A stretch of 40,506 bases of DNA, from assembly GCA_903862565.1 (NCBI GenBank), contig CAIOYU010000295.1, positions 1 through 40,506 of the forward strand, read 5' to 3'. This document shows positions 8,514-18,090 of this stretch, one piece after another. Under the pieces are notes generated by a model. That model did not search any database and was not told where the DNA came from. It saw only the letters and a list, made by a program, of their open reading frames with translations. Numbering within the stretch: the first letter of the stretch is position 1; every line of letters begins with the position of its first letter. The position numbers were made by a program, and so were the translations under genes. This stretch comes from an uncultured Actinomycetes bacterium. GTDB lineage: Bacteria; Actinomycetota; Actinomycetes; Mycobacteriales; Mycobacteriaceae.

Positions 8514-10433
8514 GTGGCATCGTCATCGGCGCCGGTGCATCCGTACCGCTACCTGGCGCTGTTCCTTATCCTGCTGATCGGGGTGTACCTGCTGGTGTTC
8601 CTTACCGGGAACAAGCAGGCCAAGCCGAAGCTGGGTATCGACCTCCAGGGCGGCACCCGGGTGACCCTGACCGCGCGCACCCCCGACGGCTCCAAGCCCA
8701 CCCGCGATGCCCTCAACCAGGCCCAGGAGATCATCGGCGCCCGCGTCAACGGCCTGGGTGTGTCGGGCTCCGAGGTGGTCATCGACGGTGACAACCTGGT
8801 CATCACGGTTCCGGGCAACGACGGCAACGAAGCGCGCAACCTGGGCCAGACCGCGCGGCTGTTCATCCGGCCGGTGATCGGCCAGCCCATCCCGGTCGAG
8901 GCCGTCAACAAGAAGGTCGCCGAGGGCCAGGGCGCCCCGGGCGGTGCACCACCGTCCGGCGCACCCCAAACCGGCGCACCCCAGACCGGTGCACCGGGCG
9001 CGCCGCCCGCCCCGCCGGCCGAAGGCGCTCAGCCGCCCGCATCGGGTGCGGCGTCGCCGGCCCCAGCCAGTCCGGCCCCGCAGCCGCGTCCGTTCCCGCT
9101 GGAGCCCACGCCGGCGCCGGAACCATCGGTACCGGCCGCGCCCGGCGGTGAGTCGGCAGCCCCGTCGGCGACGGAATCGCCCTCCCCGTCGTCGGCGTCG
9201 CCCACCCCATCAGCGGAGGCGACCCCGTCGGCCTCACCTGCACCGGGACAGCCTGCGGCGCCGGGAGCGCCGGGGCAGCCCACGCCCCCCGGACCCCCGG
9301 ATCCCCAGGCCGACCTCGCGGCGCGGATAAAGTTCGAAAAGGAACTGCGCCAGAGCAGTAACCAGACCCTGCTGCTGTTCGCCGTGCAGTACGTGGCCGG
9401 GCGGTGCGGCCAGGAAGACGCCCTGGCGGGCAACGACGACCCGGCGCTTCCGCTGGTCACCTGCTCGCAGGACAACAAGTTCGTCTACATCCTGGACAAG
9501 TCGATCATCAGCGGCGACCAGATCAAGAACGCGTCCTCGGGCTTCGACCAGCAGGGCGGCGCCTACGTCGTCGACGTGGAATTCAAGGACGAGGCCTCCA
9601 AGACCTGGGCCGACTTCACCGCCTCCAACATCGGCACCCAGACCGCCTTCACGCTGGACTCCCAGGTGGTCAGCGCGCCGCAGATCCGGGAAGCCATCCC
9701 GGGCGGCCGGACCCAGATCAGCGGCGGTGACCCCGCGTTCACCGCCGACAGTTCCAAGACACTGGCCAACGTGCTCAAGTACGGCTCACTGCCGTTGTCC
9801 TTCGAGTCCTCGGAGGCGGAAACCGTTTCGGCCACCTTGGGATTGACCTCGCTGCGGGCCGGTCTCCTTGCCGGTGCCATCGGTCTGGGCCTGGTGCTGC
9901 TGTATTCGCTGCTGTACTACCGGGTGCTCGGCCTGCTCACGCTGCTGTCGCTGGTGGCCTCCGGAGCCATGGTCTACGGGATCCTGGTGCTCCTGGGGCG
10001 CTACATCGGCTACACCCTCGACCTGGCCGGCATCGCCGGTCTGATCATCGGTATCGGAACCACCGCCGACTCCTTCGTGGTGTTCTTCGAACGTATCAAG
10101 GACGAGATCCGCGAAGGCCGTTCGTTCCGGTCCGCGGTGCCGCGAGGCTGGGTGCGGGCCCGGAAGACCATCCTGTCCGGTTCGGCGGTGAGCTTCCTGG
10201 CGGCCGCGGTGCTCTACTTCCTGGCAGTCGGCCAGGTGAAGGGATTCGCCTTCACCCTTGGCCTGACCACCATCCTCGACGTGGTGGTGGTGTTCCTGGT
10301 GACCTGGCCGCTGGTCTACCTGGCGTCCAAGTCACCCACCCTGGCCAAGCCGGCCTACAACGGTCTCGGGGCGGTTCAGCAGATCGCCCGCGAGCGACGC
10401 GCCGCCGCTGCGGCATCGACGGGACGGGGATAG
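8514..10433 (+). CDS. secD: SecD protein-export membrane protein
   Basis: 639 residues, RND-superfamily Sec subunit that uses the proton gradient to help release exported proteins. TM1 is at about 13-30 and is followed by the signature [13 protein letters not shown] (40-52). The C-terminal membrane domain with five helices includes [20 protein letters not shown] Pro/Ala/Ser-rich, low-complexity insert of about 125 residues (roughly 138-265, with [14 protein letters not shown]) interrupts the first periplasmic domain and makes the protein longer than the approximately 570-residue M. tuberculosis SecD. GTG 8514 is supported by AGGAG ten bases upstream. secF follows after 4 bases. Confidence 0.96.
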   Translation: MASSSAPVHPYRYLALFLILLIGVYLLVFLTGNKQAKPKLGIDLQGGTRVTLTARTPDGSKPTRDALNQAQEIIGARVNGLGVSGSEVVIDGDNLVITVPGNDGNEARNLGQTARLFIRPVIGQPIPVEAVNKKVAEGQGAPGGAPPSGAPQTGAPQTGAPGAPPAPPAEGAQPPASGAASPAPASPAPQPRPFPLEPTPAPEPSVPAAPGGESAAPSATESPSPSSASPTPSAEATPSASPAPGQPAAPGAPGQPTPPGPPDPQADLAARIKFEKELRQSSNQTLLLFAVQYVAGRCGQEDALAGNDDPALPLVTCSQDNKFVYILDKSIISGDQIKNASSGFDQQGGAYVVDVEFKDEASKTWADFTASNIGTQTAFTLDSQVVSAPQIREAIPGGRTQISGGDPAFTADSSKTLANVLKYGSLPLSFESSEAETVSATLGLTSLRAGLLAGAIGLGLVLLYSLLYYRVLGLLTLLSLVASGAMVYGILVLLGRYIGYTLDLAGIAGLIIGIGTTADSFVVFFERIKDEIREGRSFRSAVPRGWVRARKTILSGSAVSFLAAAVLYFLAVGQVKGFAFTLGLTTILDVVVVFLVTWPLVYLASKSPTLAKPAYNGLGAVQQIARERRAAAAASTGRG

Positions 10434-10437
10434 CTCG

Positions 10438-11667
10438 ATGGCTGACGGCATCAGCGAAATCGAATCGACGGCAACCGAACTCGAGGCCGACACCTCGGCG
10501 TCCACCGTCGCGCCGGCGACCACCGGTACCGAAGCGATCCACCACAGCTTCTTCAACCGGCTCTACACCGGCACCGGCGGTTTCGACGTCATGGGCAAGC
10601 GCAAGCTCTTATTCGGCATCACCGCACTCATGGTGGCCGTCGCGATCGCCAGCATTCTGTTGCGCGGGTTCACGTTCGGAATCGACTTCCAGGGCGGCAC
10701 CAAGGTCGGCTTCCCGCGTGGGACCGCGACGGTCAGCCAGGTCGAAGAGGTGTTCAGCCAGACCATCGGCACCGCGCCGGAGTCGGTGGTCGTCGTCGGA
10801 AACGGTGAATCCGCGACCGTGCAGATCCGGTCTGAGACGCTGACCAACGACGAGACGAACAAGCTGCGCGACGCACTGTTCGACAAGTTCCAGACCAAGG
10901 GTTCCGACGGCAAGCCCAACAAGATGGCCATCAGCGACTCCGCGGTCTCGGAGACCTGGGGCGGCCAGATCACCAAGAAGGCGCTCATCGCGCTGGGCGT
11001 GTTCCTGGTCCTCGTCGGCATCTACATCACCATCCGGTACGAGAAGTTCATGGCGCTGGCGGCGCTGGGCTCCCTGTTCCTGGACCTCATCACCACCGCC
11101 GGCATCTACTCGTTGGTGGGCTTCGAGGTCACCCCCGCGACGGTGATCGGCCTGCTGACCATCCTCGGCTACTCGCTGTACGACACCGTCATCGTGTTCG
11201 ACAAGGTCGAGGAGAACACCAAGGGCTTCGAGCACACCACCCGCCGGACCTTCGCCGAGCAGGCCAACCTGGCCGTCAACCAGACCTTCATGCGCTCGAT
11301 CAACACCAGCCTGATCTCGATCATGCCGGTGGCGTCGCTGATGATCGTGGCGGTCTGGATCTTGGGTGTCGGCACGCTCAAGGACCTCGCTCTGGTGCTG
11401 CTGATCGGCATCATCGTCGGCACCTACTCGTCGATCTTCTTCGCCACCCCGCTCATGGTGACGCTGCGGGAGCGCACCGAACTGGTGCGCAACCACACCC
11501 GCCGGGTCATGCGTCGACGCAGCGCCACGACCACCGAGGCCGGCGCCGAGGCGTCCGCCGAGTTGGAAACCGTGCCAGCGACCGGCGCGATGCTTGTTTC
11601 CGAGCCCGGGGCCCGGCCAATCCGGCCGAACCGCCCGTCCGGCAAGCGCAGTCCGCGCGACCGGTAG
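10438..11667 (+). CDS. secF: SecF protein-export membrane protein
   Basis: 409 residues, partner of SecD in the translocon motor. An N-terminal cytosolic extension of about 50 residues precedes TM1 (LLFGITALMVAVAIASILL), then the FGIDFQGGTKVGFP signature and a periplasmic domain. The C-terminal membrane core contains LLTILGYSLYDTVIVFDKVEENTK and RSINTSLISIMPV, both characteristic of SecF. The C-tail is charged and rich in Arg/Pro. ATG 10438 follows the secD stop by 4 bases, and the next gene starts 8 bases after the secF stop, so all are one operon. Confidence 0.96.
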   Translation: MADGISEIESTATELEADTSASTVAPATTGTEAIHHSFFNRLYTGTGGFDVMGKRKLLFGITALMVAVAIASILLRGFTFGIDFQGGTKVGFPRGTATVSQVEEVFSQTIGTAPESVVVVGNGESATVQIRSETLTNDETNKLRDALFDKFQTKGSDGKPNKMAISDSAVSETWGGQITKKALIALGVFLVLVGIYITIRYEKFMALAALGSLFLDLITTAGIYSLVGFEVTPATVIGLLTILGYSLYDTVIVFDKVEENTKGFEHTTRRTFAEQANLAVNQTFMRSINTSLISIMPVASLMIVAVWILGVGTLKDLALVLLIGIIVGTYSSIFFATPLMVTLRERTELVRNHTRRVMRRRSATTTEAGAEASAELETVPATGAMLVSEPGARPIRPNRPSGKRSPRDR

Positions 11668-11675
11668 GCACGGAC

Positions 11676-13319
11676 GTGGCTGTCAGGCGCCGTCAAGCGG
11701 CCGCCGTCGCGCTCGCGGGCGTGGTGACCCTGCTCGCCCCCACGGCGTGTTCGGCGAAGTCCGCCGCCGAGGTCAACTACGCCGTTGACGGCGTTCTGAG
11801 TACTTACAACACCAACACCGTCAACGGCGCCGCGTCGGCGGGTCCGCAGGCGCTGGCGCGGGTACTGACCGGATTCACCTTCCACGGCCCGGACGGCCAG
11901 GCGCTCGCCGACCACGACTTCGGTACGGTCACGGTGGCCGGCGGCGAACCGCTGCTGCTGGACTACCAGATCAACGACGATGCGGTCTACTCCGACGGCA
12001 AGCCGGTGACCTGCGACGACATGGTGCTCGCATGGGCGGCGCAATCCGGACGCTACCCCGGTTTCGACGCCGCCAGCCAGGCCGGATACATCGACATCGC
12101 CGGCATCGACTGCCAGGCCGGCCAGAAGAAGGCCCGGGTGACCTTCCTGCCGGGGCGCGCCGTCTTCGACCACAGCCAGTTGTTCACCGCGACCTCGATC
12201 ATGCCCTCCCACGTCATCGCCGACCAGCTCGGTATCGACGTCACCGCCGCCCTGCTCAGCCGTGATCCGGCGGTCGTCCCGAAGATCGCCGACGCGTGGA
12301 ACACCACCTGGGCGCTCAAGCCCGACCTCGATCTGGCGCGGTTCCCGTCCTCGGGCCCGTACAAGATCGACGCCGTGACCGCCGAGGGCGCGGTGGTATT
12401 GACCGCCAACGACCGCTGGTGGGGCACCAAGCCTGTCACCAAGCGGGTCACGGTGTGGCCCCGCGGCATCGACGTCCAGGACCGCATCAACAACGGCACC
12501 TTCCATGTCGTCGACGTCGCGACCGGCTCGTCGGGCACGCTGACCACACCGGACGACTACCAACGGACCGAGATCCTCTCCGGTGGCATCGAGCAGCTGA
12601 TCTTCGGGCCCAAGGGTCCGGTGTCGACTGTTCCGGCCCGCCTTGCGCTGGCGCAGTGCACGCCACGGGACGTGATCGCCGGGAACGCGGGCATGCCGAT
12701 CGCCAACGCCCGGCTCAGCACCGACATCGACGACGCCTACAGCACCCTGGAATCCGGCCCGCTGTCTGACCAGTACAACGTGGCCAACCCCGATGCGAGC
12801 CGCATGCTGCTCGAAGGCCAGCCGATGACCGTGCGCATCGGCTACCAGTCGCCCAATCCCCGGCTGGCCGCGGCGATCGCCGCGATCACCAAGGCCTGCG
12901 CGGCCGCCGGCATCACCGTCGAAGACATCACCACCGACTCCACCGGACCGCAGGCCCTGCGGGACGGGCAGATCGACGCATTGCTGGCCAGCACCGGGGG
13001 CGCAGCCGGAAGCGGCTCGACCGGATCCTCGGCGATTGACGGCTACACGCTGCACACCGGCAACGGCAACAACCTGTCGGCCTACAGCAACCCGCAGATC
13101 GACGGCATCATCTCGGCGTTGATCGTCATCTCCGACCCCAAAGAGCGGGTCCGGTTGCTCGGCGACGCGGCACCCATCCTGTGGAACGAGATGCCGAGCC
13201 TGCCGCTGTACCGCCAGCAACGCACCTTGCTGTGGAACAAGAAGATGTTCGGGATTCAGGCCAACCCCACCAAGTGGAGCGCCGGCTGGAACATGGACCG
13301 CTGGTCGCTGGAGCCGTAA
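11676..13319 (+). CDS. Family-5 ABC transporter solute-binding lipoprotein (Rv2585c-like)
   Basis: 547 residues. It matches what I recall of M. tuberculosis Rv2585c over most of its length, including VTCDDMVLAWAAQSGRYPGFD, FPSSGPYKI, VVLTANDRWWGTK and LPLYRQQRTLL. The fold is the SBP_bac_5 class that binds peptides or similar solutes for ABC importers. The N-terminus (basic MAVRRRQ, hydrophobic AVALAGVVTLLAP, then TAC) looks like a lipoprotein signal with Cys at about residue 25, although Pro at the -3 position is atypical. No permease or ATPase genes lie beside it, so it may work with a distant transporter or have taken another role. The GTG start at 11676 lies 8 bases after secF. Confidence 0.88.
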   Translation: MAVRRRQAAAVALAGVVTLLAPTACSAKSAAEVNYAVDGVLSTYNTNTVNGAASAGPQALARVLTGFTFHGPDGQALADHDFGTVTVAGGEPLLLDYQINDDAVYSDGKPVTCDDMVLAWAAQSGRYPGFDAASQAGYIDIAGIDCQAGQKKARVTFLPGRAVFDHSQLFTATSIMPSHVIADQLGIDVTAALLSRDPAVVPKIADAWNTTWALKPDLDLARFPSSGPYKIDAVTAEGAVVLTANDRWWGTKPVTKRVTVWPRGIDVQDRINNGTFHVVDVATGSSGTLTTPDDYQRTEILSGGIEQLIFGPKGPVSTVPARLALAQCTPRDVIAGNAGMPIANARLSTDIDDAYSTLESGPLSDQYNVANPDASRMLLEGQPMTVRIGYQSPNPRLAAAIAAITKACAAAGITVEDITTDSTGPQALRDGQIDALLASTGGAAGSGSTGSSAIDGYTLHTGNGNNLSAYSNPQIDGIISALIVISDPKERVRLLGDAAPILWNEMPSLPLYRQQRTLLWNKKMFGIQANPTKWSAGWNMDRWSLEP

Positions 13320-13350
13320 CGGGCGGAGTTGCAAACAGCTCGTAGCCCCG

Positions 13351-14145
13351 CTACTGGTCGTACGGCTTGGCGGCCAGGCTGTCGGACACCTGGACGAGGG
13401 GTTGCGTGTTCACCGCGATCGCGCCACGGAACGGCGCGTCGAGAGTGAGGATCAGGGTTACCGAGATGGCGGACACCAGGGCCCACCCGAACATCAGGTA
13501 AGGCCGGTCGACCTCCGCGGCGGCAGCGCCCATCGCCATCGCCAGCAGTGCCCCGCCGGCGATCAGCAGGCCGGTGAGCAACGGCGGCAGCGATCGCTGG
13601 GCCACCGCTGACATCTTGGACTGGGTGGCGGTCAGGGCCGCGGCTGCGGCGGTCATCGCGCTGGCCTCGGACGCACTCGTCCCGTTCCGGTAGGCCACGT
13701 TGTGGACGCTGTGCTGGAGCGTGTCGTAGGCCTGCGCCGAGGGTAGGTCCCCGCCCTGGCCGCGGGCCAGCAGCGGGATGTCCTGGGTCACTTCGACAGC
13801 CAGGTATCGGTCGAGATTGCCGACGATCTCAGCGACCCCGGTTTTGTCGGAAATGGACTTCGTCGCCCAGGCGAGTTGCTGAGCCGCTGTGGCCTGCGAG
13901 TCGACAGCCTCCTGTCCGGCATTGAGCGCTGACCATGTCATCGTCGCTGCGATGCCGATCAGGAAGCCGAAGATGGCCCCGATGGGGGTCAGCGTCTTGC
14001 CCGCGTAGTCCGTCAGTTCCGCGCGGCGTTTCGGGTCCGGAGCCCGCCGAACGGCGAAGCGTGAGATCAGGCTGGTTGCGGTGAAGAAGACGAACCAGAA
14101 GGCGATCAGCACCCACCAGGGTGACTCCCCGAAGAACCGCGACAT
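13351..14145 (-). CDS. DUF4239-like four-helix membrane protein
   Basis: 264 residues with four predicted membrane helices: WWVLIAFWFVFFTATSLIS (about 9-27), LTPIGAIFGFLIGIAATMTW (about 48-67), a long soluble loop, then LPPLLTGLLIAGGALLAMAM and LMFGWALVSAISVTLILTL near the C-terminus. The FGFLIGIAATMTWSALNAGQEAVDSQATAA block fits the bestrophin-like DUF4239 family, whose function is unknown. ATG 14145 has an AAGGAG about 8 bases upstream. The gene is divergent from rel and convergent with the lipoprotein gene, at the place where M. tuberculosis carries apt. Confidence 0.75.
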   Translation of the reverse strand: MSRFFGESPWWVLIAFWFVFFTATSLISRFAVRRAPDPKRRAELTDYAGKTLTPIGAIFGFLIGIAATMTWSALNAGQEAVDSQATAAQQLAWATKSISDKTGVAEIVGNLDRYLAVEVTQDIPLLARGQGGDLPSAQAYDTLQHSVHNVAYRNGTSASEASAMTAAAAALTATQSKMSAVAQRSLPPLLTGLLIAGGALLAMAMGAAAAEVDRPYLMFGWALVSAISVTLILTLDAPFRGAIAVNTQPLVQVSDSLAAKPYDQ

Positions 14146-14292
14146 GAACTCTCCTTGGCGCGCATGGACCGAAGCCCCGATTCTCCATGGTGCCAACCGA
14201 TGGTGCGGCATTCCCGGCATGTTCGGGCGCATCGCCTGTAAGCGCGGCCCAGGCGATATCCTCGACAGCATCAACCTCGATGGGAGGTGAGC

Positions 14293-16653
14293 ATGACCGA
14301 GGACGTGGCCGCAGCCCCGCGTGGGGCGGACGTCGCCGAGGCTCCGCATGCGGACCCCCGGCCGGACCAGGCCCCGGCGCAGGCCAAGTCGACCAGCAGC
14401 GCCTCACGGCGCGTGCGCGCCCGACTGGCCCGGCGCATCACCGCCCAGCGCAGCACCGTCAACCCGGTACTCGAGCCACTGGTGGCGGTGCACCGCGAGT
14501 TCTACCCCAAGGCCGACCTGTCGCTCCTGCAGCGGGGCTACGAGGTGGCCGAGGAACGGCACGCCACCCAGACGCGCCGCTCCGGGGACCCCTACATCAC
14601 ACATCCGCTGGCGGTCGCCAACATCCTGGCCGAACTGGGCATGGACACCACCACCCTGGTGGCCGCCCTGCTGCACGACACCGTCGAGGACACCGGCTAC
14701 TCCCTGGCGGAACTGACCGCAGAGTTCGGCGACGAGGTGGGCCACCTCGTCGACGGGGTGACCAAGCTGGACAAGGTGGTGCTGGGCAGCGCCGCCGAAG
14801 GCGAGACCATCCGCAAGATGGTCATCGCGATGGCCCGCGATCCGCGGGTCCTGGTGATCAAGGTCGCCGACCGCCTGCACAACATGCGCACGATGCGCTT
14901 CCTGCCACCGGAGAAACAGGCCCGCAAGGCCGCTGAGACGCTGGAAGTCATTGCTCCCCTTGCGCATCGGCTCGGTATGGCGACGGTCAAGTGGGAACTC
15001 GAGGACCTGTCGTTCGCGATTCTGCACCCCAAGCGCTACGAGGAGATCGTCCGACTGGTGGCCGACCGTGCGCCGTCGCGGGACACCTACCTGGCCAAAG
15101 TTCGGACAGACATCGGATCGGCCCTCAACGGCATGAAGATCCACGCCCTCGTCGAGGGCCGGCCCAAGCACTACTGGTCGATCTACCAGAAGATGATCAT
15201 CAAGGGCCGCGACTTCGACGACATCCACGACCTGGTCGGCGTGCGAATCCTCTGCGACGAGATCCGGGACTGTTACGCCGCTGTTGGCGTTGTCCATTCG
15301 CTGTGGCAGCCGATGCCCGGACGGTTCAAGGACTACATCGCCCAGCCCCGGTTCGGGGTCTACCAGTCGTTGCACACGACCGTCGTCGGGCCCGAGGGCA
15401 AACCGCTGGAGGTGCAGATCCGCACCCGCGATATGCACCGGACCGCCGAGTACGGCATCGCTGCGCACTGGCGGTACAAGGAAGCAAAGGGCCGCAACGG
15501 GGTTCCGCACTCGCACGCTTCGGCGGAGATCGACGACATGGCCTGGATGCGCCAGTTGCTCGATTGGCAACGGGAGGCCGCCGACCCCGGCGAGTTCCTG
15601 GAGTCGCTGCGCTACGACCTTGCGGTCAAGGAGATCTTCGTCTTCACCCCGAAGGGCGATGTGATCACGCTGCCCGCAGGTTCGACGCCGGTCGACTTCG
15701 CCTACGCCGTGCACACCGAGGTCGGCCACCGCTGCATCGGCGCCCGAGTCAACGGCCGGCTCGTCGCGTTGGAGCGCAAGCTCGAAAACGGCGAACTGGT
15801 CGAGGTTTTCACCTCCAAAGCCCCCAACGCCGGGCCGTCCCGGGACTGGCAGGGCTTCGTGGTGTCCCCGCGCGCAAAGGCCAAGATCCGGCAGTGGTTC
15901 GCCAAGGAGCGCCGCGAGGAGGCGCTGGAAGCGGGCAAGGAGGCCATCGTCCGCGAGGTGCGCCGCGGCGGTCTGCCGCTGCAACGCATCGTCAATGGCG
16001 AGGCGATGGCAGCGCTGGCCCAGGAACTTCGCTACGCCGACGTTTCGGCGCTGTATACGGCCGTCGGCGAAGGGCACGTCTCGGCTCGGCACGTGGTGCA
16101 GCGGATGCTGGCCCGGCTCGGCGGGGCCGACGGCGCTGAAGACGAGCTGGCCGAACGGTCCACTCCGGCGAACATGGCGGTGCGCCAGCGCAACACCGAG
16201 GACACCGGTGTCGCGGTCCCCGGGGCGGCCGGGGTGCTGACCAAGCTGGCCAAGTGCTGTACGCCGGTGCCCGGCGACAACATCATGGGTTTCGTCACCC
16301 GCGGTGGCGGGGTGAGCGTGCACCGGACGGACTGCACCAATGCCACTGCCCTGCGCGAGCAGTCCGAGCGCATCATCGAGGTGCTCTGGGCGCCCTCACC
16401 GACGTCGGTGTTCCTGGTGGCCATCCAGGTCGAGGCGCTCGACCGACACCGGTTGCTGTCCGATGTGACCCGGGTGCTCGCCGACGAGCGCGTCAACATT
16501 CTCTCGGCGTCGGTGAACACCTCCGATGACCGGGTTGCGATCAGCCGCTTCACCTTTGAGATGGGTGACCCCAAGCACCTCGGTCACGTGCTCAATGCGG
16601 TGCGCAACGTCGAGGGCGTGTATGACGTCTATCGGGTGACTTCAGCGGCCTGA
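14293..16653 (+). CDS. relA: Rel bifunctional (p)ppGpp synthetase/hydrolase
   Basis: 786 residues, the length of mycobacterial Rel. Domains in order: HD hydrolase ([15 protein letters not shown]; catalytic His128-Asp129 in [11 protein letters not shown]), synthetase ([49 protein letters not shown]), TGS ([18 protein letters not shown], about 455-515), the conserved Cys pair in [11 protein letters not shown], and a C-terminal ACT domain (about 705-780). Both catalytic domains look intact, so it should make and destroy the stringent alarmone. ATG 14293 is preferred over GTG 14287 because GGGAGG (14282-14287) then sits 5 bases upstream. The 3' end of the coding sequence recurs just downstream. 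Confidence 0.97.
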   Translation: MTEDVAAAPRGADVAEAPHADPRPDQAPAQAKSTSSASRRVRARLARRITAQRSTVNPVLEPLVAVHREFYPKADLSLLQRGYEVAEERHATQTRRSGDPYITHPLAVANILAELGMDTTTLVAALLHDTVEDTGYSLAELTAEFGDEVGHLVDGVTKLDKVVLGSAAEGETIRKMVIAMARDPRVLVIKVADRLHNMRTMRFLPPEKQARKAAETLEVIAPLAHRLGMATVKWELEDLSFAILHPKRYEEIVRLVADRAPSRDTYLAKVRTDIGSALNGMKIHALVEGRPKHYWSIYQKMIIKGRDFDDIHDLVGVRILCDEIRDCYAAVGVVHSLWQPMPGRFKDYIAQPRFGVYQSLHTTVVGPEGKPLEVQIRTRDMHRTAEYGIAAHWRYKEAKGRNGVPHSHASAEIDDMAWMRQLLDWQREAADPGEFLESLRYDLAVKEIFVFTPKGDVITLPAGSTPVDFAYAVHTEVGHRCIGARVNGRLVALERKLENGELVEVFTSKAPNAGPSRDWQGFVVSPRAKAKIRQWFAKERREEALEAGKEAIVREVRRGGLPLQRIVNGEAMAALAQELRYADVSALYTAVGEGHVSARHVVQRMLARLGGADGAEDELAERSTPANMAVRQRNTEDTGVAVPGAAGVLTKLAKCCTPVPGDNIMGFVTRGGGVSVHRTDCTNATALREQSERIIEVLWAPSPTSVFLVAIQVEALDRHRLLSDVTRVLADERVNILSASVNTSDDRVAISRFTFEMGDPKHLGHVLNAVRNVEGVYDVYRVTSAA

Positions 16654-16765
16654 CGATGCCGGGCGAGGCACGAGCCCGGAGGAGGAGGGCCGCAGTCGGG
16701 TTCAGCGGCCTGACCGTCGAGTCGACGATGCCGCCGAGGGACGAGGCGGAGGAGGAGCGAGACAA
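16641..16765 (+). repeat. Direct repeat including the rel stop, REP-like spacer
   Basis: The 14-mer TTCAGCGGCCTGAC at 16641-16654, which includes the rel stop codon, recurs exactly at 16701-16714. Each copy is followed by related CGATGCCG and GGAGGAGGA motifs. The spacer therefore looks like a partial duplication of the rel 3' end joined to a purine-rich, repeat-like intergenic element. Confidence 0.6.
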
Positions 16766-16797
16766 TCACGCTGCCCGGCGCCGGTAGGGTGAGGCCC

Positions 16798-18084
16798 ATG
16801 CCTGAGGTGCCGTTGATGACCGGTTTCCCCACCGATCCGCTATCACGTGCCACCCTGCTCAACTGGCAGGATCCACCGTTCAATCGATGGTCCTTCCAGC
16901 ACCTGCGGGAGCTGATTCCCACTCAGCGGATTCCGCGCGGTGAGGGACCGGGACGACCGCTGGAGTGGCACGACACCCCACTGGACCCCGCGGCGATCAC
17001 CGTGCATCGAGTCGATGACCGGCAGTCGACCCTTGCCGAGGTTCTCGCCGAGACCTGGACCGACGCCGTTGTCGTCGTTCATGACGGCCGGATCGTGCTG
17101 GAGTCCTACTTCAACGCGATGGCCCCGGACACCGTGCATCTGCTGATGTCGGTCACCAAGTCGGTCGTCGGATGCATGGCCGGTGTACTGGTGAGTCGTG
17201 GACTGCTCGACCCGACTGTTCCGATCGACCTCTACGTACCCGAGGTCACCGGATCCGGATACAGCGGGGCCAGCACGCGCGACCTGCTCGACATGCGCAC
17301 CGGCGTGCTGTTCCGGGAGGAGTACACCAACCCGCAGTCCGAGGTCCGCGAGATGGAACGCTATATGGGATGGCGGCCCGGGCTCAGCCCCGGATACGAC
17401 GGCGGCATGTACGCATTCCTCGCCTCGATGAGCGCCGTCGGCCCGCACGGCGGGCCGTTCGTCTACCGCTCGGCCGATACCGACATGCTCGGCTGGGTCT
17501 GCGAGCGCGCCTCGGGCGTCAGGATGGCCGACCTGATCTCCGATCTGATCTGGAAACCGGTGGGTGCGGAGTTCGAGGCCGAAATCACTTGTGACGGTGT
17601 GGGTTCGGCGATCCACGATGGTGGGATGTCGGCGACCGCGCGCGACGTCGCGAGGTTCGGGCAGATGCTCCTCGAGGACGGCTACGTGGCAGGCGTTCCC
17701 GTGGTGCCGAGCACGTGGTTGGCCCAGTCGCGTGCGATCGATCCGGACATCCGGGGAGCGTTCGCCTCGTCGGCCTCGGAGTCGACGCTGACCGGAGGCT
17801 GGTACCGCAACCAGTTCTGGTTCGTGCCCGGACCGCTGGGGGACCTGCAGGTTTGTCTGGGCATCCATGGTCAGATGGTCGTCGTCGACCGGGCGACCAG
17901 GACGGTGTCGGTGAAGTTTTCGTCGTGGCCGGCGGCCCAGACACCGTCCTACCTTGTCGACACCATCCGGGCGTTCGCCGCCACCGGCCGTCACCTGGCC
18001 GGGCTATCCGGTGAGGGGCTGACACCGGCGGCGCGCACCGGTCCCATCGGCGTGGCAGAGGGTCGCGAGCGCGGCCACGCCTGA
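16798..18084 (+). CDS. Serine beta-lactamase-fold hydrolase (class C/NylB-like)
   Basis: 428 residues of the beta-lactamase-related superfamily that includes class C enzymes, esterase EstB and 6-aminohexanoate-dimer hydrolase (NylB). The nucleophile motif SVTK is at 118-121 in HLLMSVTKSVVG. A second conserved segment, FVYRSADTDMLGWV, supplies the Tyr usually found at the YxN position, although the exact triad is unclear. TRDLLDMRTGVLFREEY is also typical of NylB-like enzymes. No signal peptide is seen, so it is probably a cytosolic esterase or amidase rather than a true beta-lactamase. ATG 16798 was chosen; GTG 16789 is an alternative. It converges on the ATP-grasp gene with a gap of only 6 bases. 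Confidence 0.85.
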   Translation: MPEVPLMTGFPTDPLSRATLLNWQDPPFNRWSFQHLRELIPTQRIPRGEGPGRPLEWHDTPLDPAAITVHRVDDRQSTLAEVLAETWTDAVVVVHDGRIVLESYFNAMAPDTVHLLMSVTKSVVGCMAGVLVSRGLLDPTVPIDLYVPEVTGSGYSGASTRDLLDMRTGVLFREEYTNPQSEVREMERYMGWRPGLSPGYDGGMYAFLASMSAVGPHGGPFVYRSADTDMLGWVCERASGVRMADLISDLIWKPVGAEFEAEITCDGVGSAIHDGGMSATARDVARFGQMLLEDGYVAGVPVVPSTWLAQSRAIDPDIRGAFASSASESTLTGGWYRNQFWFVPGPLGDLQVCLGIHGQMVVVDRATRTVSVKFSSWPAAQTPSYLVDTIRAFAATGRHLAGLSGEGLTPAARTGPIGVAEGRERGHA

Positions 18085-18090
18085 TCAGGG

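Noticed and set aside
11424..13334. A 636-codon antisense frame across the lipoprotein gene
   Set aside because: The sense strand encodes an evident Rv2585c homologue; the antisense product is Arg/Gly/Val-rich with no domain.
14404..16323. A 639-codon open frame antisense to rel
   Set aside because: It mirrors the rel coding sequence and has no conserved features; long antisense frames are expected at this GC content.
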